Both the position numbers and the translations under genes were made by a program. DNA of 64,000 nucleotides from contig JAVYIG010000035.1 in the NCBI GenBank assembly GCA_035222895.1, positions 930,001 through 994,000 on the forward strand, given 5' to 3'. Origin of the DNA: Strongylocentrotus droebachiensis. Its lineage: Eukaryota > Echinodermata > Echinoidea > Camarodonta > Strongylocentrotidae. Positions 26,034-39,476 of this stretch are shown one piece after another; position 1 is the first letter of the stretch, and each line of letters opens with the position of its first letter. Below the pieces are notes generated by a model that worked only from the letters and a program-made list of their open reading frames with translations, was not told the origin of the DNA and ran no database searches.

Positions 26034-26993
26034 CAAAACGAATGTAAAGAAAAGTAAATAAGTTGTCCTTTGTAAGTTCTACGCCTCTCATTCACACCCA
26101 AATCAAAACTTTGATGTGTGCAACATATCTATCTCTCCAAGCTCGAGATGTCCCATTGTCAACAAATTAAAGATCGAGTTCGAGAATTAAGACTATTGCC
26201 TATTGGCCTAGACCTCCTTCACCATTCCAATTGTCATTTTCATCTATTATATAGAGGTAAACAAAAATTAAATTGAAACCTGTTCACTTTCCTTTGCATT
26301 CGAGACGTCTATTGCTGAGGGTAGCTACATCGACTGGTTCTTGATATTTGACGTGCGGTGTGAGAATGTGAAATGGTATCAAAAAATGCAAAATAAACTG
26401 TGCAAATTGCATTGAGTTAATGGCAAAGAGGACAATTTTTTTCACAAACTTTATTAACGCACTTAAAGACATATTCGCAGGAAGCCTCTTGTGCATCTGT
26501 AATGGGTTTTGTTTTCATGAATAATAAATGATAAAAACAATATGTTTCAAAAGAGGTTGTGAACACATCTGCCTTTGCCGAATCCGGCTCCTCGAGGTTT
26601 TTTACTGGCTGCCCGACCAAAGGATACAATCGTTTTGCTGATTTTCGTATGACGCTATTGTTATTTAAATCCGTGACGTCCAAGTATCTGCATTGTTAAA
26701 TTCATGAATATGCACCCTATCAACAATACCGTTTACTCAGTCATATGCTGCGGCCTTATTTTGAAAGAGTGTAACTATTTCTTCCGGAATTGTGATATTT
26801 CAAGAGGGATGGAAAAAGAAAATGACGGCCATCTGTAGGATCACTTTCATAGTGCCAAGAAACTGCAGTCACACCTCCAAAGTGGGGCATAGATGAGATT
26901 CTGCATGTGATATCTTGCTGTAGGACTGGATGTTTAACCGTTTTATGTCATCCAAGGGATTTGATCAAGAACTGCGACCGATTCTTTCAAAGC

Positions 26994-27155
26994 ATACTTA
27001 CCTGGCGCAGGGGTCGCATTGATCAAGAAGGATGCACCCCCAGGGCGAGGCTTGCCATTGCACTCCGGCTCGCTGAACCTTGCGATTCCCCCAAACGTGG
27101 GGAACTCGGGCGTATTATTTATGGTAGCGGAGATCTGCGTTCGCGCTATCTCCTA
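26994..27155 (+). ncRNA. U1: U1 snRNA, copy 25
   Basis: No change noticed in the RNA. Spacer of the same TGGAAAAAG type as copy 24, so copies 24 and 25 look like a recent tandem pair; 1,122 bp to the next copy. Confidence 0.98.
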
Positions 27156-28115
27156 CAAAACGAATGTAAAGAAAAGTAAATAAGTTGTCCTTTGTAAGTT
27201 CTACGCCTCTCATTCACACCCAAATCAAAACTTTGATGTGTGCAACATATCTATCTCTCCAAGCTCGAGATGTCCCATTGTCAACAAATTAAAGATCGAG
27301 TTCGAGAATTAAGACTATTGCCTATTGGCCTAGACCTCCTTCACCATTCCAATTGTCATTTTCATCTATTATATAGAGGTAAACAAAAATTAAATTGAAA
27401 CCTGTTCACTTTCCTTTGCATTCGAGACGTCTATTGCTGAGGGTAGCTACATCGACTGGTTCTTGATATTTGACGTGCGGTGTGAGAATGTGAAATGGTA
27501 TCAAAAAATGCAAAATAAACTGTGCAAATTGCATTGAGTTAATGGCAAAGAGGACAATTTTTTTCACAAACTTTATTAACGCACTTAAAGACATATTCGC
27601 AGGAAGCCTCTTGTGCATCTGTAATGGGTTTTGTTTTCATGAATAATAAATGATAAAAACAATATGTTTCAAAAGAGGTTGTGAACACATCTGCCTTTGC
27701 CGAATCCGGCTCCTCGAGGTTTTTTACTGGCTGCCCGACCAAAGGATACAATCGTTTTGCTGATTTTCGTATGACGCTATTGTTATTTAAATCCGTGACG
27801 TCCAAGTATCTGCATTGTTAAATTCATGAATATGCACCCTATCAACAATACCGTTTACTCAGTCATATGCTGCGGCCTTATTTTGAAAGAGTGTAACTAT
27901 TTCTTCCGGAATTGTGATATTTCAAGAGGGATGGAAAAAGAAAATGACGGCCATCTGTAGGATCACTTTCATAGTGCCAAGAAACTGCAGTCACACCTCC
28001 AAAGTGGGGCATAGATGAGATTCTGCATGTGATATCTTGCTGTAGGACTGGATGTTTAACCGTTTTATGTCATCCAAGGGATTTGATCAAGAACTGCGAC
28101 CGATTCTTTCAAAGC

Positions 28116-28277
28116 ATACTTACCTGGCGCAGGGGTCGCATTGATCAAGAAGGATGCACCCCCAGGGCGAGGCTTGCCATTGCACTCCGGCTCGCTGAAC
28201 CTTGCGATTCCCCCAAACGTGGGGAACTCGGGCGTATTATTTATGGTAGCGGAGATCTGCGTTCGCGCTATCTCCTA
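28116..28277 (+). ncRNA. U1: U1 snRNA, copy 26
   Basis: No change noticed in the RNA. The spacer has CCAATCGTC, CACTTCCATTTG, a 1-bp deletion (GAGAGTCTATT), GCAATGAG, TTTCTTTC and GGCCCTCTG; 1,120 bp to the next copy. Confidence 0.98.
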
Positions 28278-29235
28278 CAAAACGAATGTAAAGAAAAGTA
28301 AATAAGTTGTCCTTTGTAAGTTCTACGCCTCTCATTCACACCCAAATCAAAACTTTGATGTGTGCAACATATCTATCTCTCCAAGCTCGAGATGTCCCAT
28401 TGTCAACAAATTAAAGATCGAGTTCGAGAATTAAGACTATTGCCTATTGGCCTAGACCTCCTTCACCATTCCAATCGTCATTTTCATCTATTATATAGAG
28501 GTAAACAAAAATTAAATTGAAACCTGTTCACTTCCATTTGCATTCGAGAGTCTATTGCTGAGGGTAGCTACATCGACTGGTTCTTGATATTTGACGTGCG
28601 GTGTGAGAATGTGAAATGGTATCAAAAAATGCAAAATAAACTGTGCAAATTGCAATGAGTTAATGGCAAAGAGGACAATTTCTTTCACAAACTTTATTAA
28701 CGCACTTAAAGACATATTCGCAGGAAGCCTCTTGTGCATCTGTAATGGGTTTTGTTTTCATGAATAATAAATGATAAAAACAATATGTTTCAAAAGAGGT
28801 TGTGAACACATCTGCCTTTGCCGAATCCGGCTCCTCGAGGTTTTTTACTGGCTGCCCGACCAAAGGATACAATCGTTTTGCTGATTTTCGTATGACGCTA
28901 TTGTTATTTAAATCCGTGACGTCCAAGTATCTGCATTGTTAAATTCATGAATATGCACCCTATCAACAATACCGTTTACTCAGTCATATGCTGCGGCCTT
29001 ATTTTGAAAGAGTGTAACTATTTCTTCCGGAATTGTGATATTTCAAGAGGGATGGCCAAGAAAATGACGGCCCTCTGTAGGATCACTTTCATAGTGCCAA
29101 GAAACTGCAGTCACACCTCCAAAGTGGGGCATAGATGAGATTCTGCATGTGATATCTTGCTGTAGGACTGGATGTTTAACCGTTTTATGTCATCCAAGGG
29201 ATTTGATCAAGAACTGCGACCGATTCTTTCAAAGC

Positions 29236-29397
29236 ATACTTACCTGGCGCAGGGGTCGCATTGATCAAGAAGGATGCACCCCCAGGGCGAGGCTTGCCAT
29301 TGCACTCCGGCTCGCTGAACCTTGCGATTCCCCCAAACGTGGGGAACTCGGGCGTATTATTTATGGTAGCGGAGATCTGCGTTCGCGCTATCTCCTA
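29236..29397 (+). ncRNA. U1: U1 snRNA, copy 27
   Basis: No change noticed in the RNA. The spacer has TGGAAAAAG and a private G-to-T (CTGTATGATCAC near 30200); 1,122 bp to the next copy. Confidence 0.98.
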
Positions 29398-30357
29398 CAA
29401 AACGAATGTAAAGAAAAGTAAATAAGTTGTCCTTTGTAAGTTCTACGCCTCTCATTCACACCCAAATCAAAACTTTGATGTGTGCAACATATCTATCTCT
29501 CCAAGCTCGAGATGTCCCATTGTCAACAAATTAAAGATCGAGTTCGAGAATTAAGACTATTGCCTATTGGCCTAGACCTCCTTCACCATTCCAATTGTCA
29601 TTTTCATCTATTATATAGAGGTAAACAAAAATTAAATTGAAACCTGTTCACTTTCCTTTGCATTCGAGACGTCTATTGCTGAGGGTAGCTACATCGACTG
29701 GTTCTTGATATTTGACGTGCGGTGTGAGAATGTGAAATGGTATCAAAAAATGCAAAATAAACTGTGCAAATTGCATTGAGTTAATGGCAAAGAGGACAAT
29801 TTTTTTCACAAACTTTATTAACGCACTTAAAGACATATTCGCAGGAAGCCTCTTGTGCATCTGTAATGGGTTTTGTTTTCATGAATAATAAATGATAAAA
29901 ACAATATGTTTCAAAAGAGGTTGTGAACACATCTGCCTTTGCCGAATCCGGCTCCTCGAGGTTTTTTACTGGCTGCCCGACCAAAGGATACAATCGTTTT
30001 GCTGATTTTCGTATGACGCTATTGTTATTTAAATCCGTGACGTCCAAGTATCTGCATTGTTAAATTCATGAATATGCACCCTATCAACAATACCGTTTAC
30101 TCAGTCATATGCTGCGGCCTTATTTTGAAAGAGTGTAACTATTTCTTCCGGAATTGTGATATTTCAAGAGGGATGGAAAAAGAAAATGACGGCCATCTGT
30201 ATGATCACTTTCATAGTGCCAAGAAACTGCAGTCACACCTCCAAAGTGGGGCATAGATGAGATTCTGCATGTGATATCTTGCTGTAGGACTGGATGTTTA
30301 ACCGTTTTATGTCATCCAAGGGATTTGATCAAGAACTGCGACCGATTCTTTCAAAGC

Positions 30358-30519
30358 ATACTTACCTGGCGCAGGGGTCGCATTGATCAAGAAGGATGCA
30401 CCCCCAGGGCGAGGCTTGCCATTGCACTCCGGCTCGCTGAACCTTGCGATTCCCCCAAACGTGGGGAACTCGGGCGTATTATTTATGGTAGCGGAGATCT
30501 GCGTTCGCGCTATCTCCTA
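30358..30519 (+). ncRNA. U1: U1 snRNA, copy 28
   Basis: No change noticed in the RNA. The spacer has the 1-bp deletion type but with GGTATAAAAAAATG and an uninterrupted T-run; copy 44 has the same combination. 1,121 bp to the next copy. Confidence 0.98.
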
Positions 30520-31478
30520 CAAAACGAATGTAAAGAAAAGTAAATAAGTTGTCCTTTGTAAGTTCTACGCCTCTCATTCACACCCAAATCAAAACTTTGA
30601 TGTGTGCAACATATCTATCTCTCCAAGCTCGAGATGTCCCATTGTCAACAAATTAAAGATCGAGTTCGAGAATTAAGACTATTGCCTATTGGCCTAGACC
30701 TCCTTCACCATTCCAATCGTCATTTTCATCTATTATATAGAGGTAAACAAAAATTAAATTGAAACCTGTTCACTTCCATTTGCATTCGAGAGTCTATTGC
30801 TGAGGGTAGCTACATCGACTGGTTCTTGATATTTGACGTGCGGTGTGAGAATGTGAAATGGTATAAAAAAATGCAAAATAAACTGTGCAAATTGCAATGA
30901 GTTAATGGCAAAGAGGACAATTTTTTTCACAAACTTTATTAACGCACTTAAAGACATATTCGCAGGAAGCCTCTTGTGCATCTGTAATGGGTTTTGTTTT
31001 CATGAATAATAAATGATAAAAACAATATGTTTCAAAAGAGGTTGTGAACACATCTGCCTTTGCCGAATCCGGCTCCTCGAGGTTTTTTACTGGCTGCCCG
31101 ACCAAAGGATACAATCGTTTTGCTGATTTTCGTATGACGCTATTGTTATTTAAATCCGTGACGTCCAAGTATCTGCATTGTTAAATTCATGAATATGCAC
31201 CCTATCAACAATACCGTTTACTCAGTCATATGCTGCGGCCTTATTTTGAAAGAGTGTAACTATTTCTTCCGGAATTGTGATATTTCAAGAGGGATGGAAA
31301 AAGAAAATGACGGCCATCTGTAGGATCACTTTCATAGTGCCAAGAAACTGCAGTCACACCTCCAAAGTGGGGCATAGATGAGATTCTGCATGTGATATCT
31401 TGCTGTAGGACTGGATGTTTAACCGTTTTATGTCATCCAAGGGATTTGATCAAGAACTGCGACCGATTCTTTCAAAGC

Positions 31479-31640
31479 ATACTTACCTGGCGCAGGGGTC
31501 GCATTGATCAAGAAGGATGCACCCCCAGGGCGAGGCTTGCCATTGCACTCCGGCTCGCTGAACCTTGCTATTCCCCCAAACGTGGGGAACTCGGGCGTAT
31601 TATTTATGGTAGCGGAGATCTGCGTTCGCGCTATCTCCTA
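31479..31640 (+). ncRNA. U1: U1 snRNA, copy 29 (G91T)
   Basis: Carries G91T with the 7-bp deletion and CACTATG/AACAAATC. It follows a TGGAAAAAG spacer, so the subfamily switch happens between about 31305 and 31569. Confidence 0.98.
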
Positions 31641-32592
31641 CAAAACGAATGTAAAGAAAAGTAAACAAGTTGTAAGTTCTACGCCTCTCATTCACACCCA
31701 AATCAAAACTTTGATGTGTGCAACATATCTATCTCTCCAAGCTCGAGATGTCCCATTGTCAACAAATTAAAGATCGAGTTCGAGAATTAAGACTATTGCC
31801 TATTGGCCTAGACCTCCTTCACCATTCCAATTGTCATTTTCATCTATTATATAGAGGTAAACACAAATTAAATTGAAACCTGTTCACTTTCCTTTGCATT
31901 CGAGACGTCTATTGCTGAGGGTAGCTACATCGACTGGTTCTTGATATTTGACGTGCGGTGTGAGAATGTGAAATGGTATCAAAAAATGCAAAATAAACTG
32001 TGCAAATTGCATTGAGTTAATGGCAAAGAGGACAATTTTTTTCACAAACTTTATTAACGCACTTAAAGACATATTCGCAGGAAGCCTCTTGTGCATCTGT
32101 AATGGGTTTTGTTTTCATGAATAATAAATGATAAAAACACTATGTTTCAAAAGAGGTTGTGAACAAATCTGCCTTTGCCGAATACGGCTCCTCGAGGTTT
32201 TTTACTGGCTGCCCGACCAAAGGATACAATCGTTTTGCTGATTTTCGTATGACGCTATTGTTATTTAAATCCGTGACGTCCAAGTATCTGCATTGTTAAA
32301 TTCATGAATATGCACCCTATCAACAATACCGTTTACTCAGTCATATGCTGCGGCCTTATTTTGAAAGAGTGTACCTATTTCTTCCGGAATTGTGATATTT
32401 CAAGAGGGATGGCCAAGAAAATGACGGCCATCTGTAGGATCACTTTCATAGTGCCAAGAAACTGCAGTCACACCTCCAAAGTGGGGCATAGATGAGATTC
32501 TGCATGTGATATCTTGCTGTAGGACTGGATGTTTAACCGTTTTATGTCATCCAAGGGATTTGATCAAGAACTGCGACCGATTCTTTCAAAGC

Positions 32593-32754
32593 ATACTTAC
32601 CTGGCGCAGGGGTCGCATTGATCAAGAAGGATGCACCCCCAGGGCGAGGCTTGCCATTGCACTCCGGCTCGCTGAACCTTGCGATTCCCCCAAACGTGGG
32701 GAACTCGGGCGTATTATTTATGGTAGCCGAGATCTGCGTTCGCGCTATCTCCTA
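32593..32754 (+). ncRNA. U1: U1 snRNA, copy 30 (G136C)
   Basis: Carries G136C. Counterpart of copy 19; 1,121 bp to the next copy. Confidence 0.98.
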
Positions 32755-33713
32755 CAAAACGAATGTAAAGAAAAGTAAATAAGTTGTCCTTTGTAAGTTC
32801 TACGCCTCTCATTCACACCCAAATCAAAACTTTGATGTGTGCAACATATCTATCTCTCCAAGCTCGAGATGTCCCATTGTCAACAAATTAAAGATCGAGT
32901 TCGAGAATTAAGACTATTGCCTATTGGCCTAGACCTCCTTCACCATTCCAATTGTCATTTTCATCTATTATATAGAGGTAAACAAAAATTAAATTGAAAC
33001 CTGTTCACTTTCCTTTGCATTCGAGACGTCTATTGCTGAGGGTAGCTACATCGACTGGTTCTTGATATTTGACGTGCGGTGTGAGAATGTGAAATGGTAT
33101 CAAAAAATGCAAAATAAACTGTGCAAATTGCATTGAGTTAATGGCAAAGAGGACAATTTTTTTCACAAACTTTATTAACGCACTTAAAGACATATTCGCA
33201 GGAAGCCTCTTGTGCATCTGTAATGGGTTTTGTTTTCATGAATAATAAATGATAAAAACAATATGTTTCAAAAGAGGTTGTGAACACATCTGCCTTTGCC
33301 GAATACGGCTCCTCGAGGTTTTTTACTGGCTGCCCGACCAAAGGATACAATCGTTTTGCTGATTTTCGTATGACGCTATTGTTATTTAAATCCGTGACGT
33401 CCAAGTATCTGCATTGTTAAATTCATGAATATGCACCCTATCAACAATACCGTTTACTCAGTCATATGCTGCGGCCTTATTTTGAAAGAGTGTACCTATT
33501 TCTTCCGGAATTGTGATATTTCAAGAGGGATGGCCAAGAAAATGACGGCCATCTGTAGGATCACTTTCATAGTGCCAAGAAACTGCAGTCACACCTCCAA
33601 AGTGGGGCATAGAAGAGATTCTGCATGTGATATCTTGCTGTAGGACTGGATGTTTAACCGTTTTATGTCATCCAAGGGATTTGATCAAGAACTGCGACCG
33701 ATTCTTTCAAAGC

Positions 33714-33875
33714 ATACTTACCTGGCGCAGGGGTCGCATTGATCAAGAAGGATGCACCCCCAGGGCGAGGCTTGCCATTGCACTCCGGCTAGCTGAACCT
33801 TGCGATTCCCCCAAACGTGGGGAACTCGGGCGTATTATTTATGGTAGCGGAGATCTGCGTTCGCGCTATCTCCTA
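33714..33875 (+). ncRNA. U1: U1 snRNA, copy 31 (C78A)
   Basis: Carries C78A with upstream CATAGAAGAG. Counterpart of copy 20. Confidence 0.98.
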
Positions 33876-34834
33876 CAAAACGAATGTAAAGAAAAGTAAA
33901 TAAGTTGTCCTTTGTAAGTTCTACGCCTCTCATTCACACCCAAATCAAAACTTTGATGTGTGCAACATATCTATCTCTCCAAGCTCGAGATGTCCCATTG
34001 TCAACAAATTAAAGATCGAGTTCGAGAATTAAGACTATTGCCTATTGGCCTAGACCTCCTTCACCATTCCAATTGTCATTTTCATCTATTATATAGAGGT
34101 AAACACAAATTAAATTGAAACCTGTTCACTTTCCTTTGCATTCGAGACGTCTATTGCTGAGGGTAGCTACATCGACTGGTTCTTGATATTTGACGTGCGG
34201 TGTGAGAATGTGAAATGGTATCAAAAAATGCAAAATAAACTGTGCAAATTGCATTGAGTTAATGGCAAAGAGGACAATTTTTTTCACAAACTTTATTAAC
34301 GCACTTAAAGACATATTCGCAGGAAGCCTCTTGTGCATCTGTAATGGGTTTTGTTTTCATGAATAATAAATGATAAAAACAATATGTTTCAAAAGAGGTT
34401 GTGAACACATCTGCCTTTGCCGAATACGGCTCCTCGAGGTTTTTTACTGGCTGCCCGACCAAAGGATACAATCGTTTTGCTGATTTTCGTATGACGCTAT
34501 TGTTATTTAAATCCGTGACGTCCAAGTATCTGCATTGTTAAATTCATGAATATGCACCCTATCAACAATACCGTTTACTCAGTCATATGCTGCGGCCTTA
34601 TTTTGAAAGAGTGTACCTATTTCTTCCGGAATTGTGATATTTCAAGAGGGATGGCCAAGAAAATGACGGCCATCTGTAGGATCACTTTCATAGTGCCAAG
34701 AAACTGCAGTCACACCTCCAAAGTGGGGCATAGATGAGATTCTGCATGTGATATCTTGCTGTAGGACTGGATGTTTAACCGTTTTATGTCATCCAAGGGA
34801 TTTGATCAAGAACTGCGACCGATTCTTTCAAAGC

Positions 34835-34996
34835 ATACTTACCTGGCGCAGGGGTCGCATTGATCAAGAAGGATGCACCCCCAGGGCGAGGCTTGCCATT
34901 GCACTCCGGCTCGCTGAACCTTGCTATTCCCCCAAACGTGGGGAACTCGGGCGTATTATTTATGGTAGCGGAGATCTGCGTTCGCGCTATCTCCTA
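34835..34996 (+). ncRNA. U1: U1 snRNA, copy 32 (G91T)
   Basis: Carries G91T with the 7-bp deletion. Counterpart of copy 21 except for TAATGAATTTTG in the spacer; 1,116 bp to the next copy. Confidence 0.98.
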
Positions 34997-35950
34997 CAAA
35001 ACGAATGTAAAGAAAAGTAAACAAGTTGTAAGTTCTACGCCTCTCATTCACACCCAAATCAAAACTTTGATGTGTGCAACATATCTATCTCTCCAAGCTC
35101 GAGATGTCCCATTGTCAACAAATTAAAGATCGAGTTCGAGAATTAAGACTATTGCCTATTGGCCTAGACCTCCTTCACCATTCCAATTGTCATTTTCATC
35201 TATTATATAGAGGTAAACACAAATTAAATTGAAACCTGTTCACTTTCCTTTGCATTCGAGACGTCTATTGCTGAGGGTAGCTACATCGACTGGTTCTTGA
35301 TATTTGACGTGCGGTGTGAGAATGTGAAATGGTATCAAAAAATGCAAAATAAACTGTGCAAATTGCATTGAGTTAATGGCAAAGAGGACAATTTTTTTCA
35401 CAAACTTTATTAACGCACTTAAAGACATATTCGCAGGAAGCCTCTTGTGCATCTGTAATGAATTTTGTTTTCATGAATAATAAATGATAAAAACAATATG
35501 TTTCAAAAGAGGTTGTGAACACATCTGCCTTTGCCGAATCCGGCTCCTCGAGGTTTTTTACTGGCTGCCCGACCAAAGGATACAATCGTTTTGCTGATTT
35601 TCGTATGACGCTATTGTAATTTAAATCCGTGACGTCCAAGTATCTGCATTGTTAAATTCATGAATATGCACCCTATCAACAATACCGTTTTTTCTCAGTC
35701 ATATGCTGCGGCCTTATTTTGAAAGAGTGTAACTATTTCTTCCGGAATTGTGATATTTCAAGAGGGATGGCAAAGAAAATGACGGCCATCTGTAGGATCA
35801 CTTTCATAGTGCCAAGAAACTGCAGTCACACCTCCAAAGTGGGGCATAGAAGAGATTCTGCATGTGATATCTTGCTGTAGGACTGGATGTTTAACCGTTT
35901 TATGTCATCCAAGGGATTTGATCAAGAACTGCGACCGATTCTTTCAAAGC

Positions 35951-36112
35951 ATACTTACCTGGCGCAGGGGTCGCATTGATCAAGAAGGATGCACCCCCAG
36001 GGCGAGGCTTGCCATTGCACTCCGGCTCGCTGAACCTTGCGATTCCCCCAAACGTGGGGAACTCGGGCGTATTATTTATGGTAGCGGAGATCTGCGTTCG
36101 CGCTATCTCCTA
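35951..36112 (+). ncRNA. U1: U1 snRNA, copy 33
   Basis: No change noticed in the RNA. The spacer is a hybrid: ACACAAATT at the front as in copy 22, TGGAAAAAG at the back; 1,122 bp to the next copy. Confidence 0.98.
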
Positions 36113-37072
36113 CAAAACGAATGTAAAGAAAAGTAAATAAGTTGTCCTTTGTAAGTTCTACGCCTCTCATTCACACCCAAATCAAAACTTTGATGTGTGC
36201 AACATATCTATCTCTCCAAGCTCGAGATGTCCCATTGTCAACAAATTAAAGATCGAGTTCGAGAATTAAGACTATTGCCTATTGGCCTAGACCTCCTTCA
36301 CCATTCCAATTGTCATTTTCATCTATTATATAGAGGTAAACACAAATTAAATTGAAACCTGTTCACTTTCCTTTGCATTCGAGACGTCTATTGCTGAGGG
36401 TAGCTACATCGACTGGTTCTTGATATTTGACGTGCGGTGTGAGAATGTGAAATGGTATCAAAAAATGCAAAATAAACTGTGCAAATTGCATTGAGTTAAT
36501 GGCAAAGAGGACAATTTTTTTCACAAACTTTATTAACGCACTTAAAGACATATTCGCAGGAAGCCTCTTGTGCATCTGTAATGGGTTTTGTTTTCATGAA
36601 TAATAAATGATAAAAACAATATGTTTCAAAAGAGGTTGTGAACACATCTGCCTTTGCCGAATCCGGCTCCTCGAGGTTTTTTACTGGCTGCCCGACCAAA
36701 GGATACAATCGTTTTGCTGATTTTCGTATGACGCTATTGTTATTTAAATCCGTGACGTCCAAGTATCTGCATTGTTAAATTCATGAATATGCACCCTATC
36801 AACAATACCGTTTACTCAGTCATATGCTGCGGCCTTATTTTGAAAGAGTGTAACTATTTCTTCCGGAATTGTGATATTTCAAGAGGGATGGAAAAAGAAA
36901 ATGACGGCCATCTGTAGGATCACTTTCATAGTGCCAAGAAACTGCAGTCACACCTCCAAAGTGGGGCATAGATGAGATTCTGCATGTGATATCTTGCTGT
37001 AGGACTGGATGTTTAACCGTTTTATGTCATCCAAGGGATTTGATCAAGAACTGCGACCGATTCTTTCAAAGC

Positions 37073-37234
37073 ATACTTACCTGGCGCAGGGGTCGCATTG
37101 ATCAAGAAGGATGCACCCCCAGGGCGAGGCTTGCCATTGCACTCCGGCTCGCTGAACCTTGCGATTCCCCCAAACGTGGGGAACTCGGGCGTATTATTTA
37201 TGGTAGCGGAGATCTGCGTTCGCGCTATCTCCTA
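37073..37234 (+). ncRNA. U1: U1 snRNA, copy 34
   Basis: No change noticed in the RNA. TGGAAAAAG spacer; 1,122 bp to the next copy. Confidence 0.98.
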
Positions 37235-38194
37235 CAAAACGAATGTAAAGAAAAGTAAATAAGTTGTCCTTTGTAAGTTCTACGCCTCTCATTCACACCC
37301 AAATCAAAACTTTGATGTGTGCAACATATCTATCTCTCCAAGCTCGAGATGTCCCATTGTCAACAAATTAAAGATCGAGTTCGAGAATTAAGACTATTGC
37401 CTATTGGCCTAGACCTCCTTCACCATTCCAATTGTCATTTTCATCTATTATATAGAGGTAAACAAAAATTAAATTGAAACCTGTTCACTTTCCTTTGCAT
37501 TCGAGACGTCTATTGCTGAGGGTAGCTACATCGACTGGTTCTTGATATTTGACGTGCGGTGTGAGAATGTGAAATGGTATCAAAAAATGCAAAATAAACT
37601 GTGCAAATTGCATTGAGTTAATGGCAAAGAGGACAATTTTTTTCACAAACTTTATTAACGCACTTAAAGACATATTCGCAGGAAGCCTCTTGTGCATCTG
37701 TAATGGGTTTTGTTTTCATGAATAATAAATGATAAAAACAATATGTTTCAAAAGAGGTTGTGAACACATCTGCCTTTGCCGAATCCGGCTCCTCGAGGTT
37801 TTTTACTGGCTGCCCGACCAAAGGATACAATCGTTTTGCTGATTTTCGTATGACGCTATTGTTATTTAAATCCGTGACGTCCAAGTATCTGCATTGTTAA
37901 ATTCATGAATATGCACCCTATCAACAATACCGTTTACTCAGTCATATGCTGCGGCCTTATTTTGAAAGAGTGTAACTATTTCTTCCGGAATTGTGATATT
38001 TCAAGAGGGATGGAAAAAGAAAATGACGGCCATCTGTAGGATCACTTTCATAGTGCCAAGAAACTGCAGTCACACCTCCAAAGTGGGGCATAGATGAGAT
38101 TCTGCATGTGATATCTTGCTGTAGGACTGGATGTTTAACCGTTTTATGTCATCCAAGGGATTTGATCAAGAACTGCGACCGATTCTTTCAAAGC

Positions 38195-38356
38195 ATACTT
38201 ACCTGGCGCAGGGGTCGCATTGATCAAGAAGGATGCACCCCCAGGGCGAGGCTTGCCATTGCACTCCGGCTCGCTGAACCTTGCGATTCCCCCAAACGTG
38301 GGGAACTCGGGCGTATTATTTATGGTAGCGGAGATCTGCGTTCGCGCTATCTCCTA
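38195..38356 (+). ncRNA. U1: U1 snRNA, copy 35
   Basis: No change noticed in the RNA. 1-bp-deletion spacer with TTTCTTTC and GGCCCTCTG, matching copy 26 at an offset of 10,079 bp. Confidence 0.98.
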
Positions 38357-39314
38357 CAAAACGAATGTAAAGAAAAGTAAATAAGTTGTCCTTTGTAAGT
38401 TCTACGCCTCTCATTCACACCCAAATCAAAACTTTGATGTGTGCAACATATCTATCTCTCCAAGCTCGAGATGTCCCATTGTCAACAAATTAAAGATCGA
38501 GTTCGAGAATTAAGACTATTGCCTATTGGCCTAGACCTCCTTCACCATTCCAATCGTCATTTTCATCTATTATATAGAGGTAAACAAAAATTAAATTGAA
38601 ACCTGTTCACTTCCATTTGCATTCGAGAGTCTATTGCTGAGGGTAGCTACATCGACTGGTTCTTGATATTTGACGTGCGGTGTGAGAATGTGAAATGGTA
38701 TCAAAAAATGCAAAATAAACTGTGCAAATTGCAATGAGTTAATGGCAAAGAGGACAATTTCTTTCACAAACTTTATTAACGCACTTAAAGACATATTCGC
38801 AGGAAGCCTCTTGTGCATCTGTAATGGGTTTTGTTTTCATGAATAATAAATGATAAAAACAATATGTTTCAAAAGAGGTTGTGAACACATCTGCCTTTGC
38901 CGAATCCGGCTCCTCGAGGTTTTTTACTGGCTGCCCGACCAAAGGATACAATCGTTTTGCTGATTTTCGTATGACGCTATTGTTATTTAAATCCGTGACG
39001 TCCAAGTATCTGCATTGTTAAATTCATGAATATGCACCCTATCAACAATACCGTTTACTCAGTCATATGCTGCGGCCTTATTTTGAAAGAGTGTAACTAT
39101 TTCTTCCGGAATTGTGATATTTCAAGAGGGATGGCCAAGAAAATGACGGCCCTCTGTAGGATCACTTTCATAGTGCCAAGAAACTGCAGTCACACCTCCA
39201 AAGTGGGGCATAGATGAGATTCTGCATGTGATATCTTGCTGTAGGACTGGATGTTTAACCGTTTTATGTCATCCAAGGGATTTGATCAAGAACTGCGACC
39301 GATTCTTTCAAAGC

Positions 39315-39476
39315 ATACTTACCTGGCGCAGGGGTCGCATTGATCAAGAAGGATGCACCCCCAGGGCGAGGCTTGCCATTGCACTCCGGCTCGCTGAACC
39401 TTGCGATTCCCCCAAACGTGGGGAACTCGGGCGTATTATTTATGGTAGCGGAGATCTGCGTTCGCGCTATCTCCTA
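39315..39476 (+). ncRNA. U1: U1 snRNA, copy 36
   Basis: No change noticed in the RNA. Counterpart of copy 27 at 10,079 bp but without its private G-to-T; 1,122 bp to the next copy. Confidence 0.98.

Larger units (their letters stand above)
31569..36740 (+). repeat. Large duplicated array block, second copy
   Basis: Counterpart of 19245-24416 at an offset of 12,324 bp, lying between units of the TGGAAAAAG subfamily. At its right end the spacer after copy 33 returns to GTTATTTAAAT, GTTTACTCAG and TGGAAAAAG, where copy 22's spacer keeps GTAATTTAAAT and CCGTTTTTTCTCAG. Confidence 0.85.
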
